Below, in pieces: positions 34,952 to 47,365 of a DNA stretch of 64,000 bases; the first letter of the stretch is position 1; each line of letters begins with the position of its first letter. The translations under genes were made by a program, and so were the position numbers. The stretch comes from Proteromonas lacertae. Lineage: Eukaryota; Sar; Bigyra; Opalinata; Proteromonadidae. The notes under the pieces are model-generated. The model worked only from the letters and a program-made list of their open reading frames with translations. It did not search any database and was not told the DNA's origin. The stretch covers positions 1-64,000 of the forward strand of contig NGBS01001179.1 in assembly GCA_002245135.1 (NCBI GenBank). The letters are read 5' to 3'.

Positions 34952-37900
34952 TTATATTTTATTTAATAGATAATTGATCTGTTCTAAATATGATGCTCTA
35001 AATAACTTTAATTCTCTTTTACCCAATTCATTCCTTGATAGATCTACCTCTCTTACTATGTTACAATCTTTTATTCTTTCACATAAGTAATTTAATCCAC
35101 TTTCAGTCATTCCAATATCTATTCACATAACATATTTATTTTTATACTTGATAAATTTATATAACCATATTCAACAAAGTTTTCTAAATGTTTACAAATT
35201 ATTTCTATTCCTTCATCTCCTATTTCATTATTGAATATGTAAATATATCTGTATGAACTATTTGCTACACTATCTACTAACTCTTTTAACCCTTTTGAAG
35301 TGATTCTATTGTTTGATATATCAAGATTATAAAAACTAATCATCTTTACTAATGATATATGAGAATCATCCAAATTCAAATCTATTTCATTAAATATTCT
35401 ATTATATATACTTGAAAAATCATAATAAGAATAATTAAACCTCTTCTTTTCTTTTTAATACAATAACCCAAATAATATTCCAATTCTTCATTTGTCCATG
35501 ATGAATTCTTCATTTCTATAAATGGATATTCTGCTTTTTCTAATGATTTTTCACAAATTGATTTTAATCCATTCATTCTAATAACATTTTCTTTCAGATT
35601 TATTCTGGAGCATTCTCCAATTGAATCAATTTTCTTTGTTAATTGCATTACACTTTCATCATCAATTGAAATATTATTCAAATCCATTTGACCATACATT
35701 ATTATATTCAAATTGTTTAATAGCAATAATCTAAATCCATTTTTACCAATTGGATTATCTATTAAACAAATATGTAATAAAATACTTATACTGTGAATGA
35801 AGAACTTTTCAATATTATTATTCTTTTTCATATAATTCATCAAATATTCTATTCCATCTGAATTTATATTATTCCCACTTATATCAAGGTTTATCTTTCC
35901 ATCAATGCATTCTAATCTATCTAATATATATTTCAATCCCACTGTAGATAATCCAATATCTATTCACTATAAAATGATTTTTATACTTGAGCAACGTAGT
36001 ATATTGTTTTCATCTATTAATAAATGAAGGTGTGGAGATAAAATTTTCATTCCTAAATCTCCAATATCATTTCCTTCTATGTAAAGACATTTTACATTTG
36101 AAAATGAAGATAAGTTGTTAATGAATATTTCTATACCTTTATTTGTCAATATATTGTCTAAATGATATAGCAATGCCATATTATACATCTCAAATCCAAT
36201 ACTTTCATAATACCCAATTTATTTGGTCTAAATGATATTAATAATTCGAAAATGTCATCATCAACATTGCAATTATTCAAATGTTCAATAAAACCACAAT
36301 TCTCAATCAACTTCTTTTTTAATATTGGAATATTTTTATCATTTAACAATTCTTTTCTTCCATTACAATCTATGAAAGTTTTTGAAACTGGAAATTTGGA
36401 GAATAGAGATTTAAATCCTTTTGATTGAATATCATTATTTTTTCTAATGTCTATTATGTTAATATTTGGATATTTATTCAATTCTTTTGATAACAAGATC
36501 ATTGATTCATCATCTAAATTCATTTTTCTTAGTATCATTTCACCATCTTTGTTAATTAACAAATGTAAATATGGAATTAACAGCTTGAATCCTTTTCCAC
36601 CAATTGGATTATCTATAACAAAATAATATATTAAAAATATAAATCATACTTTTAAGATTTATATATTTCAATTTCATCATTGGGATACACTTGACAAATG
36701 ATTCAATAAAAGCATAATCAATATTGCATGAATGTATATCTAAATAGTTAAGATTTGATAATTGTGAAAAATGTAATGCAAATATCGACTGATAATCAGT
36801 TGTAAATTTAATTTTATCTATAAAAGCAATAACTATAAAGAATTATACCAAACTGAAGCTTTGTTGGATTGATATATCTCAATATTTTGAAGAAATAATT
36901 CATTCCTTCTTCATAAAAATAAATACATTTTGAATTGACAATGATTAAATCTCTTTCATTATATTCATCAATATCAATATTAAATATCATTCTATCAAAA
37001 TAACACTTTTTACTGTGAAATTTTAATATATTCTTTATTGATACATCTTTCTTATAAAGTTTCATAATCAATAACATCGATAGTATTCTTTCATCAGGTT
37101 TAACATTATAACATTTTATCATTTTGTTTCGCATATCTATTTAAAATCATTATTATTACAATTGATATTATATAATACTTTTATAATAATAATTATTTTG
37201 GAGATAACACTCTGATGGATAGATTATTGGAAGAGTCAATATATTACAATAATCATTATTGAACAATAATTTTTTTCTTTCTTTACATATCATTAAATAA
37301 TTATTCTCATCTCTTAATAATTCACTCATTTTTACCAACACTTTTCTCAACTCTTTTAAACTAATTCTATCTTCACTTTGCACTTTTAACATTCTTTCTA
37401 TCATCTCTTTCATCATTTTATCACATTTCATATTGAATCTGTATTTACATCTCAGAATATTATTCATTGTTTTATTCAGATTATCATCTTCATTGAATGG
37501 TAATTTCTTAAACATCATTTCATATAATATACACCCAATTGACCAAATCACACTTTTTTCATTACATTCTAATCCATCCAATTCTTCTGGGCTTTTAAAG
37601 CAAATGCCATACACTCTCGTCTCTTCTTCTTTTCTCAAACTGTTTAAGAATAAATCACATAGTATTATTTCTCTATTATTTTCATATATTATGTTACTAA
37701 TCTTTAAATTGCTTATCACTAAATCATATTCATTCAAAAGCATTAATTCATCACAGATGCCACATATCATAAAACAAACATCTCTAATTGAAATCGATTT
37801 TCTTGTTATTATCTCTTCAAAATCTGTATTATAACAGTATCTTTCTAATAATATTATATTACTCCCGTATATGTCCATATGTAAAGGATAAAAAAAGGAT

Positions 37901-38132
37901 AGACAGAATTCTGATAATAATGAGTTATTCTCTTGGAATTTCAATATTTTTTTCTCTTTTATCCCATCAATATTTAGGATTTTCACTATTTTTACACTAT
38001 TCTGATATTGTACTACTAAATCTATTTCTGAATTACTTTTTTCTACCCTTTCTCTTATCTATTCATAATTATAATTGTATATACTTTCGTAAAATAAGTT
38101 TTGCATTTTAATATACCTTCGATATTTCTCAT
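34952..38132 (-). CDS. Pseudokinase-LRR protein D
   Basis: Third full family member. Exon 1 MRNIEGILKCKTYFTK (38132) joins IRERVEKSNSEIDLVVQ by a 26-nt intron near 38059-38084. Pseudokinase marks: IVKIL (beta-3 Lys kept), ISNLKISN (no catalytic Asp), LCDLFLN for DFG, SVIWSIGC. An extra 42-nt intron near 37139-37180, absent from paralogues A and C, splits YYYKN from MRNKMIKCYN. LRR exons follow at ~36158-36600, 35967-36180, 35760-35945, 35405-35760, 35150-35380 and a last exon starting IGMTESGLNYLCERIKDCNI, ending TAA at 34952. LRR introns keep the Ser-Asn phase-1 position. The frame appears intact throughout. Confidence 0.8.
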
Positions 38133-38738
38133 TTGAGATAAAATAGACATTCTAAAAAAAAATTCGTTTCAAAATTCTATTTTGTAATTTAACGCAGTTT
38201 TCTTTATATTTTTCTATGTGCAAAATATTTCCCCTTATTTATCTATTTTCATTCTTTGAATATAAGCAAATATATTCTATCAACCATTATGCAACTCATC
38301 TAAACATACTTTTCTTTTCAATTATCTTGCTCAAATACTTTAAATATATTCACTATCTTTTTGTACTATTTAACTTACTTTATCATTCAATATTCATTTA
38401 ATACATCAATTACATCAAATACATTGTATTATCAAAATACTTTTTAAAAATCCCAATTTTCTCATCATATTAAGTTTTATTTAAACAAATGTATTATAAA
38501 TAAATTTAAAACATTAAAATAAGTTTAATGAAATATTAATATAGTGAATAATTCAAATGTAGAAATATATCCAGATATATCAAGTTAATTAGATTAAATG
38601 ATGAATTAAAGAGTGTTTAAATGACAAATATTTCTAGAAAAGACCATAAAATCAGCATAAAATAGGTGAATTTATAAATATAATAAAAAGGTAAGTAGGC
38701 TGTAGTTAAAATTCTACCATGGAGTTATTATACTCTTA
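38133..38738. other. Divergent intergenic region
   Basis: About 600 bp, AT-rich, separating gene D from the GPCR gene. Apparent ORFs here are short and Phe/Tyr-rich with no family match. Confidence 0.35.
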
Positions 38739-38762
38739 GATACAATTATTACACGATATCTT

Positions 38763-41700
38763 GTGAATTTTATAAGCATACGTTATTCTATAATTGTCTT
38801 CCAACACAAACCATTAATTGCTTGGTTTGACACTACGACAGCATCGTTTTTTATAATTTATAATAGAAATGGAAATATTATCGATTATGTTAATGTTGAG
38901 CTTTGTATACATTTTAACTCTATTGTCACAAAGGCATTTGCTACCAACTCAGACTATCATTACACAAATCACTCAGATGGAATATGTTTGGCAGGAGAGA
39001 TAAGAATTGAAGTTGCTAGCAGTAGTACAAATATGTTTAAAGTGTTTGGTATAGTTATTTTATCTAATCTAATAGAAATACCAAATTTTATTGGTTATTA
39101 CTTGTGGAGAGATGAAATCAACAGATTAGGTGGAATTTGTGTAGGAGGTGATAACAATGCTGAAGTTTACAATGAATGTGTAGGAGGAATGAGGTATATT
39201 TCATAATACAAGTATATAGACATCGAGTTTGCTTGCATGTAATTGAATTAGGAGATGTAACCACAACAGTTGATGATTATACCAAAATGTTAGAAGATTG
39301 GATTGATGAAGTTAGCAAAAGGCCAAATAAAGAAAAACCACATTTTATGCTATTACCAATGGGCGATGAATATAACACTATTTTAAACAAATATATATCA
39401 GATAAATATGGGATGTATGGATTTAATATTCCCACAATTGGTTCATGTGGAGCACTTGAAGCATATTCTTCTAATTATCATTTTGCATTCTCACCAATAA
39501 TGAAATCAATAGAATTAGGTTTACCTTCAATAGAATTATTTCATAAAAGATTAGGATATAGAAGATGGATGATTATAGGTGATACAATAACAATGCAATT
39601 CTCTATTAACTCAGTTCAGGCTATTGTTGATCAATATCGAGATGAAACTGGAGAAATGATAAATCTATTAGAGAAAAGATGTGAAGGTGATAGAAGTAAT
39701 TTCACAGGTATAAATTGTAAAAGTCTGAATGATTGTGGAAGTCAAGAGAATTGTGTATATCCATTAGTAAAGACTGATAATATATTAGTGAGTGATACAA
39801 TAGAAGAAATAACAAAATGGTTGAAATTAGCTCAACAATACAATCCAGATGTATTAATATTGAATGTAGATAGTAATTTACCATCCTATTTAGAGATATT
39901 AAAGAATATTGGATATACCCCAAATGTAATAATGAGTTTATTGAAATCATATGTAGCTATATCCCCAAGATTATATGATATTGATAATACGTATTTATAT
40001 TATGCAACAGCATTTAATGAGAAACAAGGATATGGAAATGATAGAATAAAAAGCTATTTAGGATCATCTGATAGTTATGTAAGATTAGTAAGTGAAAGTT
40101 TACATAAATACATAAATACTACAATTGACGCTGAATTAGTGGATGTAGAAGATGATTATGAGTATATAGCAAGAGGATCTTTAATAGGTGTTACAATCCA
40201 GAGATTAGTAGAATTGACTTCAACATTAAAGAATGTGCAATATGATGATGATGATTTATACTTCATATCAAATCCAGTAAATAGTTATTATACAGTTCTT
40301 CATAACAAATTTGATGTTTGTGAAAATGAAGATGGCAGTTATACACAACCATGTCATATTTCTAAATGTAAAAGTGGATGTAAACCATGGAAAACCTTTT
40401 TTGGACCAGTTGGTTTTGATCTAAATGGAATGAATGAGGAATTGAAATCTACATTAGTTCAAATACAATCCTATGAACAATATAAAATACCTTATATTGT
40501 ATCACCATCAACATCTCCAGTATGTAATTTAGACAATCATGTATGTAGTGAAAGTAATGGATTTAGTGATTGCACATGTAATTTTATTACACCATCACCA
40601 TGGAGTTGGTCTCCAAAAGAGAAATCAACTTATTTCACAGAAAGTGGAATTCTTATACTTTTATACATTATAGCTAGTATAAATTTGATAATAGTATTAA
40701 GTTTATTATTATTTTCCTATAAAAATAAGAGGTATATATATATATTCATATATTTATTAATATAGAAAATTAAGATTATGTAAAATTCCATTCACAATGT
40801 TACTATGGTGTATTACTCCAATAGTTTTAGCAATATATGACTTTGTAATAGTTGGAAGACCAAATACCTTTACATGTTCGTTAGAAGCCTTTGTATATTA
40901 TACAGGACTTGGTGTTTGTGCCTTTGTTCCATATTTTGTAAATAAAGAATTACATCAAAAAACAACAGATGATGATCTGATTATAAATTTAGAAATTTAT
41001 GTTTTAATAATATATTATTTCTTACTCTGTGTAAATTTGATAGTATCTCCTATACAATCTGTGTATCATAGTGAAATAATAAAGGAGAGAATAATATATT
41101 ATTATTCATGTGGTGAATATAAATCAAATGTTACATTTTCATATTTTATATGGTTTTTGATAATTAGTCAAATATATTATCTAATAAAAGGTAATTTAAA
41201 AAGAAATAAGTTAGTATTTTATATTCAGAGTTATTATTTGTATATATATTTCAATATATTTTTGTTGATAGATTTCTTACTCTTATATTTGGAACAGTAG
41301 CAATAGTCAATAATTATATACATCCATATGAAAGACCAATCATTATAATGTTGTTTATAATGCTTATTGGATATGGCTTTTGTTTTATTTTCCCATTTAT
41401 TTTTGTGATATTCATGAAAATAGCTCCTTCATTATTGCATGATTATAATCTAACCAGATTATCAAGTAAAAGAAAAGAATTAGATCATTTCTTAAAGAAT
41501 CGGATCTATAGAACTCATATGATAAGTTTTGGTGAGAATATAAAGATGAATAATTATATAGAGTTTTACTATGAAATAATGAAATATGAAAGAACAAAAG
41601 TAAAAGAAGAATTAGAAGCTAAAGCATATTCAATTCTAACAATATATATAGAGAATAATTATGTAGAATTACCTTTAGAAATCAAAGCCAATATAATGAA

Positions 41701-42109
41701 TCACTTTTCAGCAGTTGTATATGATAATATAAATAATATATTCAAATAGACAATTGATATTTTTAATGAAACGAAAGAGTATGTTTTTAACTTACTATTG
41801 AATGATTTTTGGGATAAATTTGTTTATTCTGAATATTATGAAACAGCTTTAGATGATCAAGTGTATTTTAAATTCTTTGAAAGAAGACATGATGTGATAT
41901 TAAAATCAATATATACTAGTTTAGGAGTAAGTATAATGAATGAAAAACTTAGTAGCGATGAAAAAGATGAAATAATAAACATTCAAAGACCTAACTCGAG
42001 TGTTTACAAATTATCTCGAACTTCAAAATCATCAAAGTGCAATTCCAGAAAATCTAAGCAAGCTTTAAACTTATTAACTCCAAAAATTAGTGAAATATCT
42101 TTAAAATGA
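38763..42109 (+). CDS. Class C (GABA-B-like) GPCR with a C-terminal RGS domain
   Basis: Multi-exon. The extracellular part is a Venus-flytrap/periplasmic-binding fold (YYLWRDEINRLGGICVGG, MLEDWIDEV, SCGALEAYSSNYHFAFSPIM, RWMIIGD) with a Cys-rich end. Seven membrane spans follow: GILILLYIIASINLIIVLSL, LLWCITPIVLAIYDFVIVG, FVYYTGLGVCAFVPYFV, VLIIYYFLLCVNLIVSPI, FIWFLIISQIYYLI, FLTLIFGTVAIVNNYI and MLFIMLIGYGFCFIFPFIFV. Introns of 26-62 nt (near 39194, 40731, 41210) join them. After span 7, an exon junction near 41718-41750 completes an RGS-like helical domain: LDHFLKNR, YIEFYYEIMKYE, AYSILTIYIENNY, then IDIFNETKEYVFNLLLNDFW. RGS domains speed GTP hydrolysis by G-alpha, so receptor and off-switch are in one chain. 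The N-terminal exon boundaries and start are uncertain. Confidence 0.78.
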
Positions 42110-42641
42110 GAAGTATTTTTGATGCTTTTTTGTTTATAATATTTGTTGCGGAAGCATAAATCATATGAATGTTAAAAAATCCATTATACCAACTTATAAA
42201 ATGATATAATGAACTTTCAAAAATGCAATAGTTGTGATTGTATTTATAGGTTTAAATCTCATATATCTCTCTCACAGTTAATAAGATTCTCTATCGATTA
42301 AATAAAGCTGTAAATTTGATCTTTTTTTAACATCTGAAGTATTTTTCTTTTCATTCACAAATTATGAAATATATAAATCTATTTTATACTTTTTTGATTT
42401 TTTGGTTCACTTATTCATTCAATATTCAACAAATACAATAAATACATCAGTTACATTAAATACATTGTATTTTCAAAATACATTTCAAAAATCATTCTTT
42501 TCTCTCTATTTTCATAATGAAAGAAATTAGATGAAATTAAAATATCATAACAAATACAAATGCATTATATTAATCAAGTTAATAAAGAATAATTCACAAA
42601 TTCTTTTAAAAAATCAAAGAAATATACTACAAAGATTAAAA
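42110..42641. other. Convergent intergenic spacer
   Basis: AT-rich, ~530 bp. A stretch around 42410-42480 resembles 38395-38440 (TACATCAATTACATC-like), a weak dispersed similarity between two gene flanks. Confidence 0.35.
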
Positions 42642-45200
42642 TTAGAATTTTTGTCTCTTCTGATGTTCCAACATGAATAAATTTCGTATAAATGAAGAGA
42701 TCTTTTCTTCAAAAAGCATATAAGGATCAGGATTCTTGTATAATGCAACTGCACATAAACCTTGCCAAAATTCCATAAATGATAATTGTTTACCTCCAAT
42801 CAATGTTGATTCATTTATTCCCCAGATCTTTTCGCTTATCTTTGTCACATCTTCTTTACAGAAATAATTATCATAAAACCCCCAAAATCCCATCAAATCA
42901 CTAAATCGTTTTATACTGTCAAAATTAGCATCTCGATCTTGATTATTCTTTATTCTTTCTCGATAGATTATTCTCAATCTCTTTTCATTACTATTTATTA
43001 TTGTTCTAACTGATGGTTTGGATAAATTCTTTCGAAATTCATAACTTCCATTTATTCCTGTATTCTTTACTACATAATTCTCTAATAAGTCTTTCAACGA
43101 TTCAGTTAAACTCTTTTTACTTCGACTTTGTAAATAAGATAAATGACATAAACGACGAACAAATTTGGGTGGATCTATATCATTCTCTTCAATTTCACCT
43201 CCAGGAATTAATGGCTTTTCAAATAATTGACGAATTCTTTGAATTGTGATTGATTCACTGATTATTCCTGTATCTCGAACAAATAATAAAAAATCACTTG
43301 AACTCATCTTATTATCATTACTTTCTAAAGAGTTATAGAAGAAATAACAATATTTGATTTTCTCATAATATTCTTCTAAGATATTGGAAATATTTATTGC
43401 TACTGTTCCTGGATCACTTTCATTACTATTTATGGCTTTTACACTTTCACTATCAAATGATACAAATAAGATTTTTAACATAGATAAATCCCAATCTACC
43501 AATTCAAAATTCTTATTTCTACCTCGACTTAATAACAAATCCCAACTTAAAGAACAAATTCGATATTTTATATGATTCCATAAATTCGTATAATTTTCAT
43601 GTTTTTGAATTACATCTAATGTATAATCACAAAAATCACTATATTTATCAATAAAATCATATAATGGTTTTGTATCAGCACTATCAGGAATTTCACTCCA
43701 TGTATTTTGAATATCATTATATTCTTCATTCAATTCTTCTAATCTCAATAAACAACCTTTATACTCATCATGAAGATTGAAATTGGTAAAATGCAATAGC
43801 ATATAACTTAGAAAACATAAATTTAAATCTCCATCACCATTGATTATTGATTCTATTGTTATTATTGGAGGAATTTTTAAGAAATTTATTAAATCAATCA
43901 CTTCTCGAGCTCTTAAATCCCAATCAACATTCTGCAGATTTTCATTTATATGAGGATATTTTTCTTTACATAATTCATATATTATTCGATATAAGATTTC
44001 ACTGTCTTTTAAATTATTGGTGAAATTTTTCATTACTCGACCTATTGGTAATGGTTGTAGTATATGATTTACCCATCTTAATATTAATTGATCTACTGGT
44101 AATTCTAAGATTATTTTATCATTATCATCATTATTTTTAAATATTGAACAATCAGGAACACATACTAATGATAATAAACTCACTTTTAATATATGAAGAG
44201 TAGATTTTATCATTTTATAACTCAATTCTTTCCAATCTTTACTCATACATTTCAATTCACTATGTCTTCGTAACATCACTTCATTCTTCACATTTGTTAC
44301 TTTCTCTTGTAATTTTCGTAATGAATTTGTCGCTGTTTCAACATGTTTTTTTTCTTTGTCTATTTTATCTTCTAATTCATGTTGTTGTCTATGTAATTCT
44401 GTTAATTCTTCAGCTAATGGTTGATATTCTTCTCGAACTATCGCTAATTCTTTTTCTAGTCTTAAACTCTTTCTTTCTTCTGTATATTTCTTCCAAGCTT
44501 CAAATATTCGAGAACCTGTTTTCCATTTCCATCTTCCAAACACTGCCATTACTTTTTGACGATATACTCTTTTCTCACTTACTCTTTCTTTCCAAATTGA
44601 AAAACATTTATAAACTATTGAATTAAACCATTTCATTGCAGCTTTACGAAGTTTAGCTTGACGTTTCTGTAATACAGTTCGAAGCTTTTCTAATTTCTTT
44701 CTCCACATTGTTGTTTCAGTTTTTAATCGCTGTTTTTCTATATGTAATCTTTGGACTTCACTATAATAGGTTTTTAATTCGAATAAGTTTTCACTACTTA
44801 TATTACCTTCATTTATCATACACTGGAATTTACCATCATTTACATAAGTTCCAGCTAATAATTCATATTTCAATAGATTTAAAATCTCATTATATCGACT
44901 AAATTGGTTCGTTAATCGATCAAATAACTCCCAACATATTGAAGTACGAAAATTGTTGGGAATTACTAACTTTTCTGAACTACTAAACGCTTCTTCTAAT
45001 CGATTGTTAGTTTCGTCTAACAAGTCGTTGAAGCAGTTCTTTTCTCGACTATAACTATCTAACCATTCTTCTAAACAAGCTTTTTCTTCTCTATTATCAA
45101 CTATAAAGTGTTTTGAAAGATCAAGTGCTAACAGATTATCATCATCATCGATATCTTCTATTGTTTCACTTTCTAATTCGCTTTTTGATTCAAAATTCAT
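42642..45200 (-). CDS. CH-domain protein with Sfi1-like Trp repeats
   Basis: Single long exon, 852 aa, no internal intron. An acidic N-terminus and coiled coil lead to repeats of the Sfi1 centrin-binding kind: AMKWFNSIVYKCFSIWKERV, VMAVFGRWKWKTGSRIFEAW, spaced about 20-30 residues with W at the key position. After a second coiled coil comes a calponin-homology-like domain (LPVDQLILRWVNHILQPLPI, LKDSEILYRIIYELC, AREVIDLINFLKIP) similar to plastin-type CH2. The C-terminal third is helical with EF-like pairs (SSDFLLFVRDTGI, LSFMEFWQGLCAVALYKNP). The combination suggests a basal-body or cytoskeletal linker that binds centrin and filaments. The family name is unknown to me. Confidence 0.7.
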   Translation of the reverse strand: MNFESKSELESETIEDIDDDDNLLALDLSKHFIVDNREEKACLEEWLDSYSREKNCFNDLLDETNNRLEEAFSSSEKLVIPNNFRTSICWELFDRLTNQFSRYNEILNLLKYELLAGTYVNDGKFQCMINEGNISSENLFELKTYYSEVQRLHIEKQRLKTETTMWRKKLEKLRTVLQKRQAKLRKAAMKWFNSIVYKCFSIWKERVSEKRVYRQKVMAVFGRWKWKTGSRIFEAWKKYTEERKSLRLEKELAIVREEYQPLAEELTELHRQQHELEDKIDKEKKHVETATNSLRKLQEKVTNVKNEVMLRRHSELKCMSKDWKELSYKMIKSTLHILKVSLLSLVCVPDCSIFKNNDDNDKIILELPVDQLILRWVNHILQPLPIGRVMKNFTNNLKDSEILYRIIYELCKEKYPHINENLQNVDWDLRAREVIDLINFLKIPPIITIESIINGDGDLNLCFLSYMLLHFTNFNLHDEYKGCLLRLEELNEEYNDIQNTWSEIPDSADTKPLYDFIDKYSDFCDYTLDVIQKHENYTNLWNHIKYRICSLSWDLLLSRGRNKNFELVDWDLSMLKILFVSFDSESVKAINSNESDPGTVAINISNILEEYYEKIKYCYFFYNSLESNDNKMSSSDFLLFVRDTGIISESITIQRIRQLFEKPLIPGGEIEENDIDPPKFVRRLCHLSYLQSRSKKSLTESLKDLLENYVVKNTGINGSYEFRKNLSKPSVRTIINSNEKRLRIIYRERIKNNQDRDANFDSIKRFSDLMGFWGFYDNYFCKEDVTKISEKIWGINESTLIGGKQLSFMEFWQGLCAVALYKNPDPYMLFEEKISSFIRNLFMLEHQKRQKF

Positions 45201-45555
45201 TAAAAACTATTAATACAACCGTTTTTTATTAAATACACTGTATTATCAAAATAGTTTATAGAAATGGTTATTTTCTTCTTATGTAGTTGTTTAATTGAAC
45301 TATATAAATAATTATTGAGATAAAGACTCTATTATAAATTTAATAGAATGCTTAGTTTATGTCAGTGTAATGAGTTACTGTCTTTGAGTTAAATCGATGT
45401 TTCAATACAATATTTTTTAATTATTGGAGTTTAGTGATGGTTTTATATTTATATATCAATTTTGGTTTATCATATGTCACTTAATTTTTAACTATATTGA
45501 AAAATCAATTTTTATATGATTGTTATTGAATAGAACATTATTAAATATTTATTAT
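45201..45555. other. Intergenic, AT-rich
   Basis: Nothing recognised. Confidence 0.35.
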
Positions 45556-47221
45556 TACAATAAATCACTGTTAATTGAATCATTATTATTTTCATTATTC
45601 TTTGATATAAAATTTCTTTGATTTTTAAGCTGTTTACAACAATCTTTTAGTACTTTTGCATCTTCTTTCAGTTTTTTATATTTCTTAATTAACACAGTCA
45701 TTCTTTCATAACTCTCTTTGTTGCCTTTATTTATATTCTCCTATTTTTCAATAATAATATATAATTATACAATAAAATGATTTTCATCTTGTTTAGTTGA
45801 ATTTATATTGTTATGATATTCATTAATTTCTGATTCTACCTTCATTTTTTCTTTCTATATATATAATTACAATATATTCTTTATTATATATACTATTAAG
45901 TCTAAATATTGTTTTTCTAACGCATCTTTCTCTTGACTCATTGATCTTAATACATTTTGTTTCTCATCAAGTTCTGATTTGATTACTTGAAATCTTCTCA
46001 TCCCTTCTTCCAACTATATATAATATTATATAATAAAATACATTAATTTGAATCTGTTTCATTTTCTCATTTATTGAGTTATTCTCTTTCAATAATTCTT
46101 CATTGCTAGTTGAAAGTTGTTGTTTTATTGTCTATTTATATGTTTATTTATTAATATTTATACTTCCGTTTGTTCTTGTAACATTTCAATCTTATTATTT
46201 GATTCAGAAACATAATCTTCAAATTTCATTTTCATCTCATTTAAATCATTCTTTATATTTGTATGTAATGTATTATATTGATCTAACTCTTGGTGAATAT
46301 TATATACTTCACTCTCTTTATCTATTATTGAGGTATTTAATTGATTATTTTCTGATTTTATATCCATTATTTCTTGTTCTAATTCTGTTATTTGTTTGCC
46401 TAAATCTGTCAGTTTTGAGTATAATTCTAAGTCTTTGTTATTTCCTATTTCTCTTAATTCATTTACTTCTTTCTATATATAAATAGAATATTCATATATA
46501 TTACTTTAATTTGTTCTAATTTTATTTCAACTTTTTGTGAAGATAATTGAGTAGTTTCAAGTTCCTAAATGAAATATATATTAAAACTAATATACACTTT
46601 GAAGAGTTGATATTTCTTGCAATTTTTTATCATCTGCTGAAGTATATTGATCGGTTTTTAGCTGTTGATAGTCTGCTAATTCCTGGGCAAAATGTTTCTT
46701 AACATCTTCGGTGTCTCTTGTATATCCTATCTGTAATCTTATCTAATGAAAATATGAAGATAAAAAAAAGTAATACATATCTATTCTGATAATCTTGCTG
46801 CAACTCCCTTTCTAGTTCAGCTAAATGAATTTGTTCTTCTTCTCGTGAATTATGGATTGATACAGATATTGGAGCATTCCTTAATTCTTCTTGTCTTTCA
46901 TTTATTGCATTCTCTAATTTCTTTAGAATTTCTGCAGATTTCTTTCTATCTTCATCCTATCAGTTATTAATGATAATATAAAATGTTTGAATATACATAT
47001 TGTCTTGTTTGTTCAGATAAATGTTTCTTTAAATTGTTATTAGCATTCTTCATTGATTCTAATTCAACATCTTTCTAGTTAAAATTACATTTTGAATGTA
47101 ATACTTGTGCTATTTCTTTCTCTAATTCTTCATTCTTTTCTACCCACTCTTGATATGCTCTTTTTACTTCACAAATAACACTGGAGTAATCTCGACTTAA
47201 ACCAGATGAATTATCCTGCAT
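45556..47221 (-). CDS. Coiled-coil protein split by many tiny introns
   Basis: Start MQDNSSGLSRDYSSVICEVK at 47221. Short exons (roughly 60-330 nt) separated by ~25-40 nt introns all translate to heptad-rich sequence: MKNANNNLKKHLSEQTRQ, DEDRKKSAEILKKLENAINE, ELERELQQDYQNR, KEVNELREIGNNKDLELYSK, KIEMLQEQTE, LEEGMRRFQVIKSELDEKQN. It ends near KKLKEDAKVLKDCCKQLKNQ and an Asn-rich tail. At least eight introns fall in ~1.7 kb, the densest splitting in the window, while the neighbouring 2.6-kb gene has none. It is a parallel coiled coil with no other domain. A flagellar or centrosomal role is a guess from neighbours only. Confidence 0.65.
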
Positions 47222-47365
47222 TATAAGTGTATTTTGTTTTTTTAAATTCAAAAAATAAAACGGTGTTCGAAAATTTAGTAACACCAAAAAAATAAATGGA
47301 GTATTTTAACCTCATTAAACTATATATCCAACAAAAGCATAGTATAAATAAGTAAGTTATTAATG

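Noticed and set aside
38216-38401. Phe/Tyr-rich 61-codon ORF upstream of the GPCR gene
   Set aside because: Random AT-rich frame in a spacer, with no splice-supported extension.
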